From positions 24,531-88,530 of the forward strand of contig BEXV01000068.1 of NCBI GenBank assembly GCA_003118195.1: 64,000 nucleotides of DNA, written 5' to 3'. Positions within the stretch are counted from its first letter, which is position 1. The number at the start of each line of letters is the position of its first letter. The notes beneath the pieces were generated by a model, which had not been told where the DNA came from, made no database searches, and saw only the letters and a program-made list of their open reading frames with translations. Origin of the DNA: Hemicentrotus pulcherrimus (lineage: Eukaryota; Echinodermata; Echinoidea; Camarodonta; Strongylocentrotidae). Positions 38,866 to 52,721 of the stretch are shown here, one piece after another. Both the position numbers and the translations under genes were made by a program.

Positions 38866-41800
38866 AAAGGGTGTTGTAAGGGCGGATTAGTCTTTAACAC
38901 CAAGAAGGGAAAAGAAAACAAGGATTGGAATGTGCGAAAAGATCCAAACCCGAAGACCAGATAGGTTCAGAGTACGTTTTACCCCTTCTTCACATCCTTG
39001 CGACCCTCTCTACTATACCGACAGCAGGAAGTTTTTGAAGGTTTAACGCGTGCGCTTCTAGAATAGGAAGAAGATTATGGCAACCTTTTCATTGTGTCAT
39101 TAATTGAACTTTTGAGTTGTACAAGTCAACAAATGAACATTGGAACATCGGTTTACACAACTATTATGAATAAAGAAATAATAGAACGTACTTTGGGCTG
39201 TAGTGTAAATAGCGACAATCTACAGTTCTAATACAGCCTTGTTAGGCATTTTTAAGTCGAGCTTTTGTCAGTGCTCTGCAGTCTGCCAAACTGGTTCAAT
39301 GCCAATTCCCCTCCAAATTTTGACCTGTTTTTAGTTTCTTTCAAAGATTTGATATTTTTAAAAGTATTTAACGGGTTAACTCATGCTACTGTCGATCTTA
39401 GAAAGTCATGGGCTTAAAGTCTTGAACAATTGCATCATAAATTGATGATGACATTATGTTGGATGTATTACCAATTTAAGATGCCAGGTGTTAACAGATC
39501 TTGGAGTTAGATTTCCTGTGTGGAGGGATCGATCGTACATTCGTGTAATCTAAGGTAGATGAGAAGATTCCACATGGCAAATGACATCACAATAGCAAAA
39601 ATATGGTTCGCGGAAAAGATTAATGGGATGTGTTGAACCTTTCTCGTATTAAAGAAGATACAGTTGAAATAACAAATTTAAAGACAACTTTGTGGGGGAC
39701 TAAGTGAAACTAATGATACAGAAATTCGCTGATGATGAAAAAAATCAGGTAAATCATTGTAATAGGAAGGTAGGGCTACAGATGGGATGCCAACGATCAT
39801 TATTGATAACGATATTTCCCTTTTATAACAATATCAATGATTGCTTAAGATAATGTGGTACATTTCTAAAATTATATTAGTTGTGTTCTCTCAAAATGAG
39901 AACAAGATTCAGATGATTCACTAAGGTGAGGACCATTCTTTCTTGATGGTACCACTTAGATCTAGGTAAGTGACGCGAAAACATGCTACGCAACAGTGAG
40001 ATCGAATACTCGACAGGATATAGCTGAGCCCTTTAAGCACGGGCGATCAGTTTTCCTTTTTGCGTTTTCTTGTAATTCTGGTAAAGAAGGGAATTGATAG
40101 AAAGCCCCTCCGGCCGTCACGGTTAATCTCTTCTTTTGTTGATACCTCGTAAATAAGAGTTTGAAAGTTGTTTCCCCTCCGTTCCTTTTCACCCTTCTTT
40201 TCTCTTTCTGCCTTATGGGCCGTGTTGCTTGACGGTGTGTTAAGCTGACGGCTAGGTTATTCTAGGGCGGTCTTATACGGGTTAGGATTTAAAATGGCGG
40301 TGCATTGTGGATAACTGGTGCATAACTCTCAACTATCTCAACTATGGTACGAACATGTCATCTTTTTTCGTACGCGATCGACCGAGAAAAAGACTGAGAA
40401 AACGAGAAAGAATTTGCGTCAACAGATTCATAGCGTGTTCCAATACTTCCTTCCGTTGTTAAAGTCAACAAATAAATCATCTTCATTTCGAATGGCAAAC
40501 AATGGAACTGGGGGAAAAGATATGGAGAATAGAAAGTAAAAGATGGACACAGAGTGATAGAGAAAAAAGGGGGAAAAGATAGCAAATTAAGAGGAGTATT
40601 TTCTTAGATAATGATAGGAAAGTAAAGCTTTAATACATAGGAAACAACAAACCAATTTAAGATGTCTCTTATTGTGTTTCAGAGGAAACGCAGACTAATG
40701 ACCACTCTCCTAAGGACGATAGACAAAGACAACATTTTTGTGAGCAGAGCAAACGACGTAATAGTCCAACATCATTGTAAATAATTATATCCTATATCAT
40801 CAATAACGACCCACCTTCTCCTATTTCTCTGTGCAGATAACTGTTTTGGCAGTCTGTTGCCGCAAAAATATCAACTACTAAATTAAAATAATTTCAGCTT
40901 TGAGGGGCGGCTGAAGGGAGGATGATAAATTGCAGATATACTAAATCATACAAAATCTGCGTATTTTTATCACCAATGTCCTTTATTTTCAACATTCATT
41001 CATGTCACATACACGATTTCTACACCTCACACTTTTTGTCTGTGAGGAAAGAAGCAATTTAATAAACTATACTTTGCTTTTTCCCTTAAATGAAAAAAAT
41101 GGACCGATATGACGTCAGTAAATAATTTATGATTTTTCAGACATCCGAAACAGGTGACTGAAAAACAAAAACACACAATATCCCGTAACAAGCAGAACCC
41201 CCATCCGTGACAACACATTCCACCCAAATGTGAGAGAAAAGGTTTAGATAAACAACTTTTTCTTTACATTATATACTGCCATCTTCTGTACACATGAATT
41301 AGTTTTGATATTTTTAATGATAAAGATAATTTTCATATTATAAATACATTATAAATAGACGTCCAGCTCTCAGTAATGTCACGGTTACTCTTTTGAAAGC
41401 AAGTGTATCACTTTATTACACTGCATGGAGGATAAAATGGTTTGTTAAGTTATGTCAAACTAAATTATTCATCTCATTATGTCTCTTTTATCTGTTTCTC
41501 TCTCTTAAGGATAATAATAATAAGGAACTATCAACTAATATTTTGTACAGCGGGATGAGGAAATACTTGAACTACATTTTATTTCCAATAACTCTATGCA
41601 GTCTCGATTAAGTAGGACTCTCTGCTCGATCTCATCCATCTAAAGTTTGTCAAAGGACATAAACAGAACACGATCTGCGAGGGCCGAAATTGTCTTGCCT
41701 CTATATTTTTTTCTTGAACTGCCTGATTCTGCTCCAGGTTTCTGTTTGGTCTCGAGGGGAAGCACGGAACGCTATTAAGATAAACAAGGCATAAACTGAT

Positions 41801-43141
41801 GCCAGCCACGCCGAAGGCAACAAATAATTTAATATTTCATACGTTCCATTAAAGTGTAATAACTTTTAAATCTATCTGTTTTGGCATGGTTGTTATTCTT
41901 CTGATCGAGAACTCCCCAAAGTTGGAGGATCTTTGAAGATGAAGCTGAAGATGCTATTAAAAGAAATGGAAGTCAGGTGTGCATACCGACCGGTCCACTA
42001 GCATCACGTCTCACCTGACATGTAAGTGGACCCCAAAGAAACTCATTCTCTCCTCCTCCTTCCTTTTCATCATCTTGGTTAGTAAGATGGAAAGGAATAA
42101 ATCTTCGGCGGTGGTTCGACCTCCGGGTCAACAGGTAAAGCATGGAGGGCGGTATAAAGACAGGGAGCGGGTGGCGCTTCCCGTCAAATGATTTGATGGA
42201 CTATCAGAAAACAACTTTTTAGGAATAAGTTTTATGTTATATGTTACATATTACAGACCGTATGTGAATTGAGCAAGGGAAGTGAAAAAGAAGAATTTAG
42301 ATACACAGAGACAAGGTGAATTGGTAAGATATATATATTAGTATTTAGCAATGTAAATATCCAATGAAAAAAAAAAGTAAAAATTATGGTCACATTGATT
42401 TTTGGTACAATATTTTTCAAACAAATTTAATACCTTCGGTGATAAAATTCATATTGTATTTCCTAGATTTGACACGTATGGAAAACAAAATGTTCGCGTT
42501 TTGCAACCAGGAAAAGCATAGTGGTAAGAGAAAACAAAGTACTGAAGAGAAAATATTATGCTCCAAATAGATTTTAACTCATTAAACAAAACTACAGTTA
42601 AACCTTGATTTGTGTAAAGTATGTAATCTTTTATACATATCATTAAATGGAATAAAATGACAAGAGAGGTGTGCTAAACATGGAACATGTGCCAAATATC
42701 TACAAATTCTTGATGAACATGTAAAAACTAGTTAAGGTCGTACTTTCAAATAATAAGTATACCTTTATTATTGCTCGAGATAATAGAATATTAATGCAAT
42801 GAAGCCGTAATGCTGCGTTATCATACAGTTCATTTTATGTCGGTTATTATATTTGTAAACCATATTAAAAGAGGTATGAAGTCGTGTCAGGATCAAGGCT
42901 ATATGATACGCGGGAGGGATTCTTGATGATAAGAGTACTAAATCTATCGATAGCATACACCGTACCTTTACCATTTTCGGAATCTTATCAAAGGAATTTT
43001 ATATCAACGCAATTTGAAATTGGTCATAAAAATAGCAATCATTTTCCGCGACTCGTATTACCCTGTATGGTAGGCCTGTATATGGCCCGTGTTATAGACG
43101 TGAATTTGATATGTGGGGCAGTTGTGTAGGGAGGAGTGAAT

Positions 43142-43173
43142 GGGGGGGGGGGGGNNNGGGGGGGGGGGGGGGG
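43142..43173. other. Poly-G run with three unresolved bases
   Basis: Thirteen G, three N (43155-43157), sixteen G. This is an assembly uncertainty at a homopolymer. Confidence 0.95.
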
Positions 43174-43424
43174 TAATGAAATACCCCCCTTTTGTTTTGT
43201 AATTGACAAGTCTGGTAGATGAAAGCGAGCCGTTGGAGACACGCAGTCTAGCCTGCCTACTGTTACCCCCGTATCTAGACGTGTGTTACAAACTATACGT
43301 TGAGTTTTTTCTTCTGTATCTCAGCACCAAACTTGAATTGACTAGGCCTTTAGTCCTGGCCATTCATTGTGATGTAATATAATGCCCGGGACACTGTAAG
43401 TAACTGTAACGTGATAGAAAAAAA

Positions 43425-43560
43425 AATCCCATTCGCCACCTGTGGTTGAATGTGCTCAGTGGACGATGTAATCACGGAGTTGAGAGGACAGTAGCCCCAT
43501 TGTCATGGTCAATGGCTTCGGGGTGTTACTGGACTAAAAGCCCCCTTCCCACCCGAGTCC
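43425..43560. promoter_or_regulatory. Candidate cis-regulatory block with paired Sox-like sites
   Basis: CCATTG (43497-43502) and CAATGG (43510-43515) are a perfect inverted pair separated by seven bases, matching Sox-type core words. Upstream, an E-box CACCTG overlaps TGTGGT (Runx-like) at about 43438-43446. The block is GC-richer than its surroundings and contains no supportable coding sequence. Confidence 0.28.
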
Positions 43561-44350
43561 CTAAGAATTACAATTAACGTTTACGCTTTGAAAGTGCTAT
43601 TGTGTTTCAAGAGGGCTTTACTGGATAAGACAAAAACAATTTTGCCATGCTTTTGTTTCAGTCAATGTCAGATATTACATGCATAAGCAACGTTTGTATT
43701 GTTATTAATATTATTCATCCAGTATCATACCGTCTTATGTATGAATTAAAATGTACTACTACAGCTTTTTTTCTGCCGAAATGAAATATGTTCTCTTATC
43801 TGTAAGGAAAAAAGGGAAATGAGATTTTGAAGCCAAGAAATTGTAAATGAAACCAACATGTTGTGATTCAGTTCCCATATGAAGTGCCCAGTGTGTTGTA
43901 TCAAAAGTTAGCAACGTGCTAGAATGAGTCATACAAATATCTTATAATAGTCGTGAATGTAAATTTTCTGAGTAATTCAAAAACGATGCTATTAAACCGG
44001 TGTTTTTCCTATCAACAAAACTTGAGCTCGTCAATGACTGGACGATTTTAACAGCTCTAAATTCAACCAACGCGATTTATCGGGCTCGGAAAGCGAAGAC
44101 GGCGCGGAGACGAAAATGTCTTGTGAAGGGTTACCAATTTACATTTTCTGCGTTCAACACCTCCGTAGTTTTAAGCACCACCGGTACTACCTCTACACCT
44201 GGGGGAAAGTCCTTGCTGAGTTTTTATAGCGAATCACAAATCCCCAGATGATACAGGCAAAAAAGAGACGAAAAAAGCCCCTCTCGACTTTTAATTGTAA
44301 CAGAGTGAAATCGAATACCCAGGTATTTTTGTGAGGGAGTCCGTTGGCAC

Positions 44351-44371
44351 TCAGGTGCGCCATGCACCTGA
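44351..44371. promoter_or_regulatory. Inverted pair of CAGGTG E-boxes
   Basis: TCAGGTG and CACCTGA form seven-base perfect inverted arms around a seven-base spacer. CAGGTG is the word bound by Snail, ZEB and some bHLH factors. A second, wider pair of the same words lies at 41973-42018. Seven-base words of this kind are expected about eight times in 64 kb by chance, so only the tight symmetry is notable. Confidence 0.22.
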
Positions 44372-44641
44372 CACACTTTTTCCCCTTTCCCCAACTCTCA
44401 CGCCATACCAGGCATCACCGGCGTTGTTTTTCCATCTTACAGCGAGCACACACGAACCCCCATTTGGTAGTATACATAAACCATCGCATTTCGCAGGTGG
44501 GGACGACAGCTAGGCGGCAATCAGACTCTTTATTCCTCGGTAAGTCTGCCGATGATTTACATTGACCCCTAGATGTCAGTGAAATTGGGTTTTTGCCCGG
44601 ACATTTTATTCCCTATGAACTCATCCATCCCTGTGCCCCTC

Positions 44642-44697
44642 NNNNNNNNNNNNNNNNNNNNNNNNNNNNNNNNNNNNNNNNNNNNNNNNNNNNNNNN
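44642..44697. other. Assembly gap of 56 N
   Basis: Unresolved bases between otherwise ordinary upstream sequence of BMP2/4. The true gap size may differ. Confidence 0.98.
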
Positions 44698-47600
44698 GCT
44701 CCGGTCGGGTCGACCCAGGTTTGACAAATAACGTTTTCGATGAAACGTTTATTTGAGTAGGGAGATGCTTCTCCAAACTCTGCCCCGATTTTCAGCATCC
44801 ATCTCTCTCCTCTTTTGCCCGCTTGTCACTCATCTCCCCGTCCCGACGATGGTTGCCGACCAAGATGGTAGGAGGAGAGAGGGAGAGAGACAGACCTTTA
44901 TTTCCTACTCCAATACAAGCACACCTGACTGTTTGAAGGAATGCCGACATTTTCCCCTCTCCCCCTCGAATTGGAGATGATCTATTTATTTGTTCATCCA
45001 TCGGAATTTCTGCCCCCCTCTCTTTGCCTAAATCTCCCTCACTCGGAGACTTATCCGGGGACTTTTGGTTTGATCCGGGGTAATACACCTGCCGAATGGA
45101 TACATATTGTAGGCAAAATACCTTCTCTACAATATCTCAACCGATATGAGAACATCTTTACACCTGTATCAGGTTTGCTTGCAGAATCTTATCGGAATTA
45201 CCCCTCCATATTATCAAAACTCAATTATTGTTTATTGCTTGAAACAAAAAATATGGAAAACAGGGAGAAAAACAGGATCATAAGGGATACGTATAATCTT
45301 AAAATACAGTGCGAATCTGTGAACGGCAAATCCAGACAATCACAATAAAGCTCACTGTCTGGTCTAAGCGCATATTGAATGGGTAAGATGGAATAGCGCT
45401 ATTAGCCAGTCTGTGCCAGCTTTTCAGCACTGATTGAGGCTCGTAAAAAGAGCGAAGAAAAAACTGACGGGTGGAAAAGGGTGTCCAGTAAATCTGTTAC
45501 AATGGGTCACAATTGCCAGCTTGTAGAGTGTGTTAAAACGCGAGATGAGTAAGATTTTTTGATTGCTGGAGAGGAAATGAACTCATAGATTACCGGGCTC
45601 TCGGTCCGTCGTCTGCCAGCTCCTGAATTGCGGCTGTAGCAGGCTTTGCCTATGTACAATGACTGAGATGGACATGCTCTACCTCAACCCCCCCCCCCCT
45701 TACTCTTTAATTTTCCCGCAACAATCACCCCGGTGATGAGTGTTAGAATGGTACAGCTGTTTCATGTTGTAAGCCTCCATTATTAACCCATGTCTGCGTA
45801 CCTTCTAATATCATCATTATTCATATACATTCCAGCTACAACAATAATATATAATGGTGACATTGCCTCGTTTCCGTACAAGTTACACAAGTTGCTACAT
45901 GAAATTTGCCAATAAAACACACACTATATCAAGAACATTAATTTTGAAATAAACCTGTAACAACCGGAGAATGAATCCCTACTTCCAACTAAATCGAATT
46001 ACTGATTCATGCTGAACTTTCAATCTAGTCTGAACAAGTCATGGAAATGCAATAAGTACTTTACATGATAAATCACTGAAAAGAGTGCGCGTCATATTTT
46101 CGAAGCCGGAGATTCTCAGTCAGCATCCGAAAAGGAAATGAAATAAATTCAGTAGAATTATTTTTCGCACCAGGGTATCCATACAGATGAAGACCTTTCT
46201 CTGGCTTCCAACTCACTCTGATAAGATAATGCATATACGTCAATACAACAATAATACTTGCATTGGTTTAATAAAACAGTTAACGAACAACAACAAAAGT
46301 TTGCTTACCGTGGTGCGAATAAAATGATAGTCCAAAAGTGGGATAAGGTCTCCAATATTAGATTGGTATGATAGTGCGTTTATGGTAACTTCGCAAGGAG
46401 TTTGCACAGGTTCCAGTAGCACTGTCAGTCCCCCAGAACGGGGGCGATGGTCGAGGGTACAGTGGTCTGTGTAGAGTAAAATCCAAGCTATAAGTCCGTA
46501 TGTGGCTTGAGAAGAACTGGCATTGGACGATGTTTGGTTCAACCAAATAATTATGAGCACACGCAGGGGCGACCCTGTCTGTCTGTTAGCCTTGCTTTAT
46601 GACGATGTTGATGATGTTGATGATGATTATGATGAGAGTCACAGGTAAGCCCAGGTGTAACAGTCAATTAACCGCAGGCCTGCGCCACGGGCCGACCTTA
46701 AATACACACTCCCAACAGCAAAACCATGTACACATGCCAATCAAATAACTTCAAATGTTTTCCACGTCCTCCCTGCGTCCATAAACGTTCGGTAGGCGGA
46801 CAGTTACAGATAATACAAATATTGAAACAAACGTTTTTTGACAACTTTTCTTGTCGTGTAGGGCAAGGGTAAGTGACTAGCCCCGGTGACGTTAGTAGAG
46901 ACCTTTGATGTATAGCGAGCGAAGCGATGCACCTACATGACCAGTCTACATCCATGTGCATTCAACCTACCTCTCTCGATCGACGTAGAGAGAAAGTAGT
47001 AAGATTCGACACAATTCGCGGTGGCCTTTGGGCCAGGCTGAGGTATTAGAATGAAGAGAAGAATCAGCAATGCTACTACAATTTCCGAGTTCTCACGCTG
47101 CTCATAGAGAAGAGAGTAGAAGGAAGGGGAGGGAATGCCCCCCGTTTTAGAGCCATCCTCATGTCATTCAAGCCCGCTTAGAATCAACATCAGACCAGTG
47201 TATGTCTGCTCTCGACAAGACCCATGTGCGTATCAAGGAGATATCAACCATGCCCAGTCGGAAATATTAGCCAACACAAAACCCTTTAGTCCGTCGACTG
47301 ACAATTCTTCTTGAGAATCGACTCTACGATCGAAAAGTGAAACTGTACTTTATTTCGTCAACTCCTGTCAGCTGTCAGACGGACGAAAACTGTCAAAATT
47401 ACGCGCTTCCCGTTCCTTGGAACAATCGTTAACCTCAAGTCATTCAAGAAATTAAATTTTCTTTAAAATACACAAAGACTGGAGCTTAAGATTACAAGAT
47501 CAAGGCCGTTCCAAAATCACATCACCAAACGAAAGAAACAAATCAGCGGGTTGCGAATAAATTGGACAAAATCAATCACAATGTTTGGACAAATAGTTGA

Positions 47601-47794
47601 TCCAAGTTTGAATCGTCAATGGTTGAGAACTGTACAGATTAAAACCTGCCTGGCTAGATATATATTGTTTCGCGGCCTTACACGCTCACTGAATATTCTG
47701 CCTTTTGATACATTTCAACTCCCGAGCTGGAAGTCAGTAGGATAGAAAACTAATGGGTTAGATGCGAGAGAAGTAGTCAGGTGAAAAAAGTTAG

Positions 47795-47860
47795 GGACGA
47801 AGCTCCGCCTACTTAGTGCTCTGTGATTGGTTGATTGTGGAGTGGCTACGTCACTTTTTT
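47795..47860 (-). promoter_or_regulatory. Promoter-like cluster: CRE, CCAAT box, GC-rich box in BMP2/4 orientation
   Basis: Read on the minus strand, the order is TGACGTA (47853-47847), CCAAT in CAACCAATCAC (47830-47826) and GGCGGAGCTT (47809-47800). A start site would be expected roughly at 47730-47780. Order and spacing resemble a TATA-less animal promoter. The cluster lies about 9.9 kb upstream of the BMP2/4 ATG and could drive the predicted non-coding first exon. CCAAT and CRE motifs are short, so this remains inference. Confidence 0.35.
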
Positions 47861-49167
47861 TGCGGTTCAGCGGGTAGTTCCGTCAATAGTCATCGCCAAC
47901 TATCTCCCTACTAATGGATAATACAAACACACGGGAATTGCGTGCTGTGCGGTGACATGCCGCAACTCTTTTATGTGACAACCTCGCTCGCAGGAGAACA
48001 GTAAAAACCGAGTTATGTCTTTACCCGGCTAGGTCGCAAGTCCTTTTGAATCTCTTATCTTTAAAAATCAGTTGTCTTCAAGATCCTTATACCGAATACC
48101 TGTGCACCTTCTTCCCCAAGATGTAGACTGACCCCTTCGACAGACTTCACTCAAATTGGAACGTGGGAACATGGAACAGTAGAATCGGATGCAATGAGAA
48201 GTTAATCACCGTCGGAGCACATCAGGGGGGCATCCGTCTACCCGTTTCATCTGAGTATAGAGGTACATGGTTAAAACATGTTTCAATCAAACACACATTG
48301 TCTACATATGGTCTAAAAATCAGCGATTGGCACTTATATGAAACGTCACTTGGTTGAGATTGACTACCATTTTGACAACAAAAAAAATCAATACATTTGT
48401 ATAATCAAATCAAATTTGCATGCATGAAAATAAAATGTATGCATGTGGGCGTATAGAAAGTTTCCCCTACTTCTCAAAAATCAACCATTTATAAAGCAAG
48501 ACGGCTCCATGATTCATTATTATTGGTAGACAAGGCTGGCGTGAAATTCTTAATGTGCCGTAACGCAAGACAGTGTTGAACTTACAATATCGTATAGTAC
48601 CATTCTAAAATATCATACAATTCACCCCCCCCCCTAAAACAGGGGGCGTTAATGGAAATTTGGTAAAGAAATAAGCGAAGGTTGCTTATGATACCAAATA
48701 ATGGACATGTATGTACCGTGACTTAATAGAGATAGATATTTAGCAAACTAAGTGAAATGATCATCAACAATTATTTATTTGGTCTCCTTTTTACTAAATG
48801 TAAAGTAAATATAAAGTTGGAGTAGCCTTTATTATCACCATATAGTAAACATGGAATGATTTACATAGCATTCAGGTTTTGTTGCTGTTTATGATTAAAA
48901 CATAAACAATATTGAATAGCATTGTCACATTTTACGTTCGTGAATAGAACGATGTTCCACAATGTATAAACATTATTAACTAGATTCAAACTAAAAGTAC
49001 AGAAATCCCCATACGTCATCCTTCAAATGGCGCTTTATGCCATAGGTCCCCTTGTTTTAAGAGAGCACTTGCTTTTTCAAGATGTCGAAAAAAGTAAGCA
49101 ATAACAGCCAACCAATATCAACAATCTCCTTCATATCGTTTGTTATAACCCTCTCTTTTCCCATCCC

Positions 49168-49515
49168 CACTCTCTCTCTCTCTCTCTCTCTCTCTATTTT
49201 TTCTCTTCCTCTCTCTGTTTCTCTCTCTCATCCCCTCTCTCTCGCTCTCTATATCTTTCACATTTGTGTTTGTCTCCCTATCTTCCCCCCCCCTCCACCT
49301 TTCCTCCTCTCTCTCCTTCCCCTGCTGCCCCCTTTTCTCCCTGTCTGTTCTTCCCTCAGCCTCTTCTTTCTCCTCCATACACACTATCTATTATTTTCGC
49401 TGTCTCTCCTCTATATTCATCCTTCCCCCTCACTGGTTTCTCCCATCCCTCTCTCTCCCTCTCTCTCACAAGCCTCGCTTCGTTTCTTGCATGTGTTATT
49501 CTGTCTCCCTAGGTA
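49168..49515. repeat. Long pyrimidine-rich tract with (CT)n core
   Basis: (CT)n at about 49168-49195 continues as CT- and CCCTT-rich sequence for about 350 bp. Open frames through it on both strands are low complexity and not genes. Confidence 0.9.
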
Positions 49516-51537
49516 TACAATTGGAACAAAGAGTTAGGAAGGTTCAACGACTTGCTACTACTCTGAATTACTATAGGGCTCTGGTTCCAAACCTCGAGGC
49601 ATTAATAAAGGGAATAATATCCCCACCTGTTGAAGCTACCATTTGCTTATATGAAAGCGTTAAATCCACATCCAGCACATTTCACAATGATATTATAACA
49701 TGTTGCCCACTAAGGAAACCCTGCACATTAATGTTGTTCAAGTAATGAACAAAATATTGTCGTACAGCCATGTAAATAGTGTATAACTCCATGGGCAGCT
49801 CAAACTAAAGTGAAATAACAAGTGAGTATGTCCAACTATCGTAAGACTTAAAATAATAGAAAGGTTTGTGTGTTGCATCCTATCCAGACCACTTCTTACA
49901 CTCTACGCCATTTAAAGTATAAACAAAATTCTCCCTAAGATTAAATAACTTTATGTTTTTTTTTATTAAATAATATATATACATTCTTCGCATATCAAAT
50001 TTGGACATTATTGCCAGATTAAAAGAAAGGCACTGTTTACACTTTACGCTTTTCAGATTTTTCTTTCGCATAAATTTGTTTTCCGCTATTATATATATAT
50101 ATATTGCCTATTCAAGATAGTAAAAATGCAGCAACAAAAAATGAAAAAGAAAGAGATTATATATTCAACCGAAAAGGAAAGCTTAACAGGTACTACAGAA
50201 ACTGAGATGTAATAATGTGTGAAATCAAACACTTTGGTCATGATACCACTTACAAATAGAAATTCCATTATTGAAATTTCTTCAGGAGCTGGCATGTATG
50301 GAATCAGACATATTAAGTTACACATGCGAGGAGTCGATATAAAGAAAAGGACATTTTTAGCATAGGAGAAGATTTATATGAAACATACATTGCATCGCTA
50401 GACACGCGAATGTTTCCTATGTCAACAGATCGTGCCTCCCCCCTGCTACGATTTTTTTTCCTACCGTACTTCGCAGGTCCTTAAAGTTTAAACTTATGGC
50501 ACGTTCCGGGTTAGTAAAAAGGGTAGAATTGATAAATTTATTTTCTCGATATGAAACAAATTTAAGATATAAATTGCAGATGGAAGATTTGCCGTTGTTC
50601 TATGATTAGAGTTATAAAAAGGCTCTGAAAGAAAACAAAAACATGATTCAGCCTAACCAGAAGGCCAAATAGCCAAAGTTTATCAAGAAATATTGTATGA
50701 ATACGGGGTAGACCAAGGAAATTTATCATACTTTAAAGAGACTCGACCAAAGACCATGCAATAAATGTATTGGTAGCATTGCTGCGATGCTTGGGGACCA
50801 GTGTATCAAATTTCACATAAAGTTATGTCGCCCTCTTTGCTGACTGACAGTGTAGTTTTATTTATTTATACTCATCGATGCTTCTCATAAATGCTTTACG
50901 AATTAATTACCATTCGTACCAATTACCAATTAGAATTGTCATTTGTCACCTAATTTGAACCATCTTTCGTATTCTTATCTTGTATGAAAATAATAATGGT
51001 ATAAAGAGGTCAGGATGCTGCTTTCTTTAGCCGAACGACTGATATTTCTAAGTAAATTCTTTATCACGTGAAAACAATTATCCTTTAGTAAATAAGGAAA
51101 TATTTTAATGATAGTATAGGACTCATAAGGGTAAAGTGCAATGCTTATTTATAACGACTGAAAATATTTAGTTTGATTAATGTCTGTGTTGATACTGATG
51201 TTTTCCAACATTTTACGATGCACGAACAGCTCCAACTTGACAGGATACATCTATTTGAAATTTTTGTTAAAGTGAAAGTGATTTTTTTTTTCTTCTCTAT
51301 TTTTGAGTTGTTTCGCTTGTCTGGTTTTCATCTTTTGCTCTCCTATGTATTTGGTAAGGTATTTCCCGACTGGGTTGTATATACATATGCCAATCACTGG
51401 ACATATCTGGTAGGGGATACTGTTACTAACAGCACGGGGGCACATGATTTAACGCCATCACCAACGAGTTAAATAGTTGACGTTATAAACAACCATGAAA
51501 TGTGTTGATCTGTTGCAAGGGAGAGGGGAGAGAGTTG

Positions 51538-51539
<2 letters not shown>

Positions 51540-51588
<49 letters not shown>

Positions 51589-51592
51589 GAGA
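51540..51592. repeat. (GA)n microsatellite
   Basis: About twenty-five GA units with one interruption. Confidence 0.95.
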
Positions 51593-52594
51593 ATTTTGGA
51601 CAATGAACATTGAAAGTAAAATCTGAAGGAGAAAACGAGACCACCGTCTAAAATCATGAAAATGCGAAGTAGCATTTTGGATTCGATTCGACAAGTACAT
51701 GTAAACAATATTGCGTTGTCATAAAACATTGTCTTCTTCACTATTAAAGGTAATGTTAGCCTGCATAGTGTAAATTCAATAACAATATAATATGTGATGT
51801 TTTTTATTTGAAATAGCTGCTTTGATTTGATTGTATCGTGTTTATTCATAACAACGGGTTTCCAAGTGAAATTGGGTTTCCAAGTTAAATGTAAATGATT
51901 TGTTGTTACTTCAATTGAAATTACATGAATTAAAAATTTCACCATTCTCAAACTTCACATGATCTAGTTCATCCGTCATGTCATGATTTGCATCTTATGT
52001 TTGCTATCAAAGTATATGTATTGACATTCTGTGCTTCATCCTCATGAAATTTTTAAAAATCAATATTAATTGAACACGTTAATTTGTTACCTTAACCATT
52101 ACAAATATGTAATGTACTTTATAACTTTATTAGAAGAATTCATTTTCATGATCTTTTAAAAAGAAAGTTTGGGACCTTCTTTTAAATTGTAAAGGGAACA
52201 TATTCTTTCAATCACACTACGTTATTCCTAATTTTATGAACACTTGTAATTTAAAAGCATCTTAAATACGATTGATGAAATTTGAAGCGAGAGAGTGCAG
52301 CTTTAAAAAATGACGTATGGGAGATGCTGATGATGGGTTATTACCGTTGCCATCAGCAAACAGCTCTATAAATCTTCTCACAATACTCTCGATCACAGAC
52401 AGTTCAAAAGAAGCGAAAGAAATACCTCACCTTACTCCACAATAATATATCTCCCCTGCAGACAGGTCGCATCCGACAGCCCCCTCTGTTTCAACATCTT
52501 CTTCTTTTCTCTTTCTTGGAACTTCCATTACCTGCTTTCTATTTCGTTTCACTTATTGTCTTGAATGTCTTTTCACTTTCATCTTGTCTTTGCA

Positions 52595-52670
52595 GGAGGC
52601 ATGCTGGCTCAGTGGAAGAGCAGTGGTCTCATAACGGGGAGGTCCCGGGTTCGAAGACAAGTTTATAACA
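52595..52670 (+). repeat. tRNA-derived SINE head (Met-tRNA-like), copy 1
   Basis: Box A TGGCTCAGTGG (52605-52615) and box B GGTTCGAAGAC (52648-52658) are spaced as in a tRNA, and TCTCATAAC (52627-52635) resembles the anticodon loop of an elongator Met-tRNA. Acceptor stem pairing is not convincing, so this is a SINE head or tRNA pseudogene rather than a working tRNA gene. Confidence 0.6.
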
Positions 52671-52721
52671 ACTAAATTATTATTGTCTTGGTGCCTCCTC
52701 ACTTTTTTTTGGTGTTTAAAA

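Larger units (their letters stand above)
37906..47794. other. Upstream region of BMP2/4, presumed 5' intron and flanking DNA
   Basis: No coding sequence is supported. The candidate regulatory patches and the assembly gap are listed separately. The sequence from about 43.4 to 47.9 kb is less AT-rich than the rest of the window. A non-coding first exon is expected here or just beyond, but I could not place its donor. Confidence 0.45.
47861..52594. other. No gene seen
   Basis: AT-rich sequence with the pyrimidine tract at 49.2 kb and the GA tract at 51.5 kb. Frames outside the repeats are short and unrecognised. Confidence 0.55.

Noticed and set aside
49082..49745. Open frames of up to 159 codons
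   Set aside because: They run through a CT-rich microsatellite and encode Ser/Leu/Pro repeats only.
51469..51951. 160-codon minus-strand frame
   Set aside because: Part of it is the (GA)n tract; the remainder has no family resemblance or splice context.
52595..52670. Functional Met-tRNA gene
   Set aside because: Boxes and anticodon loop are present, but the acceptor stem does not pair convincingly and a second degenerate head follows, so a SINE is more likely.
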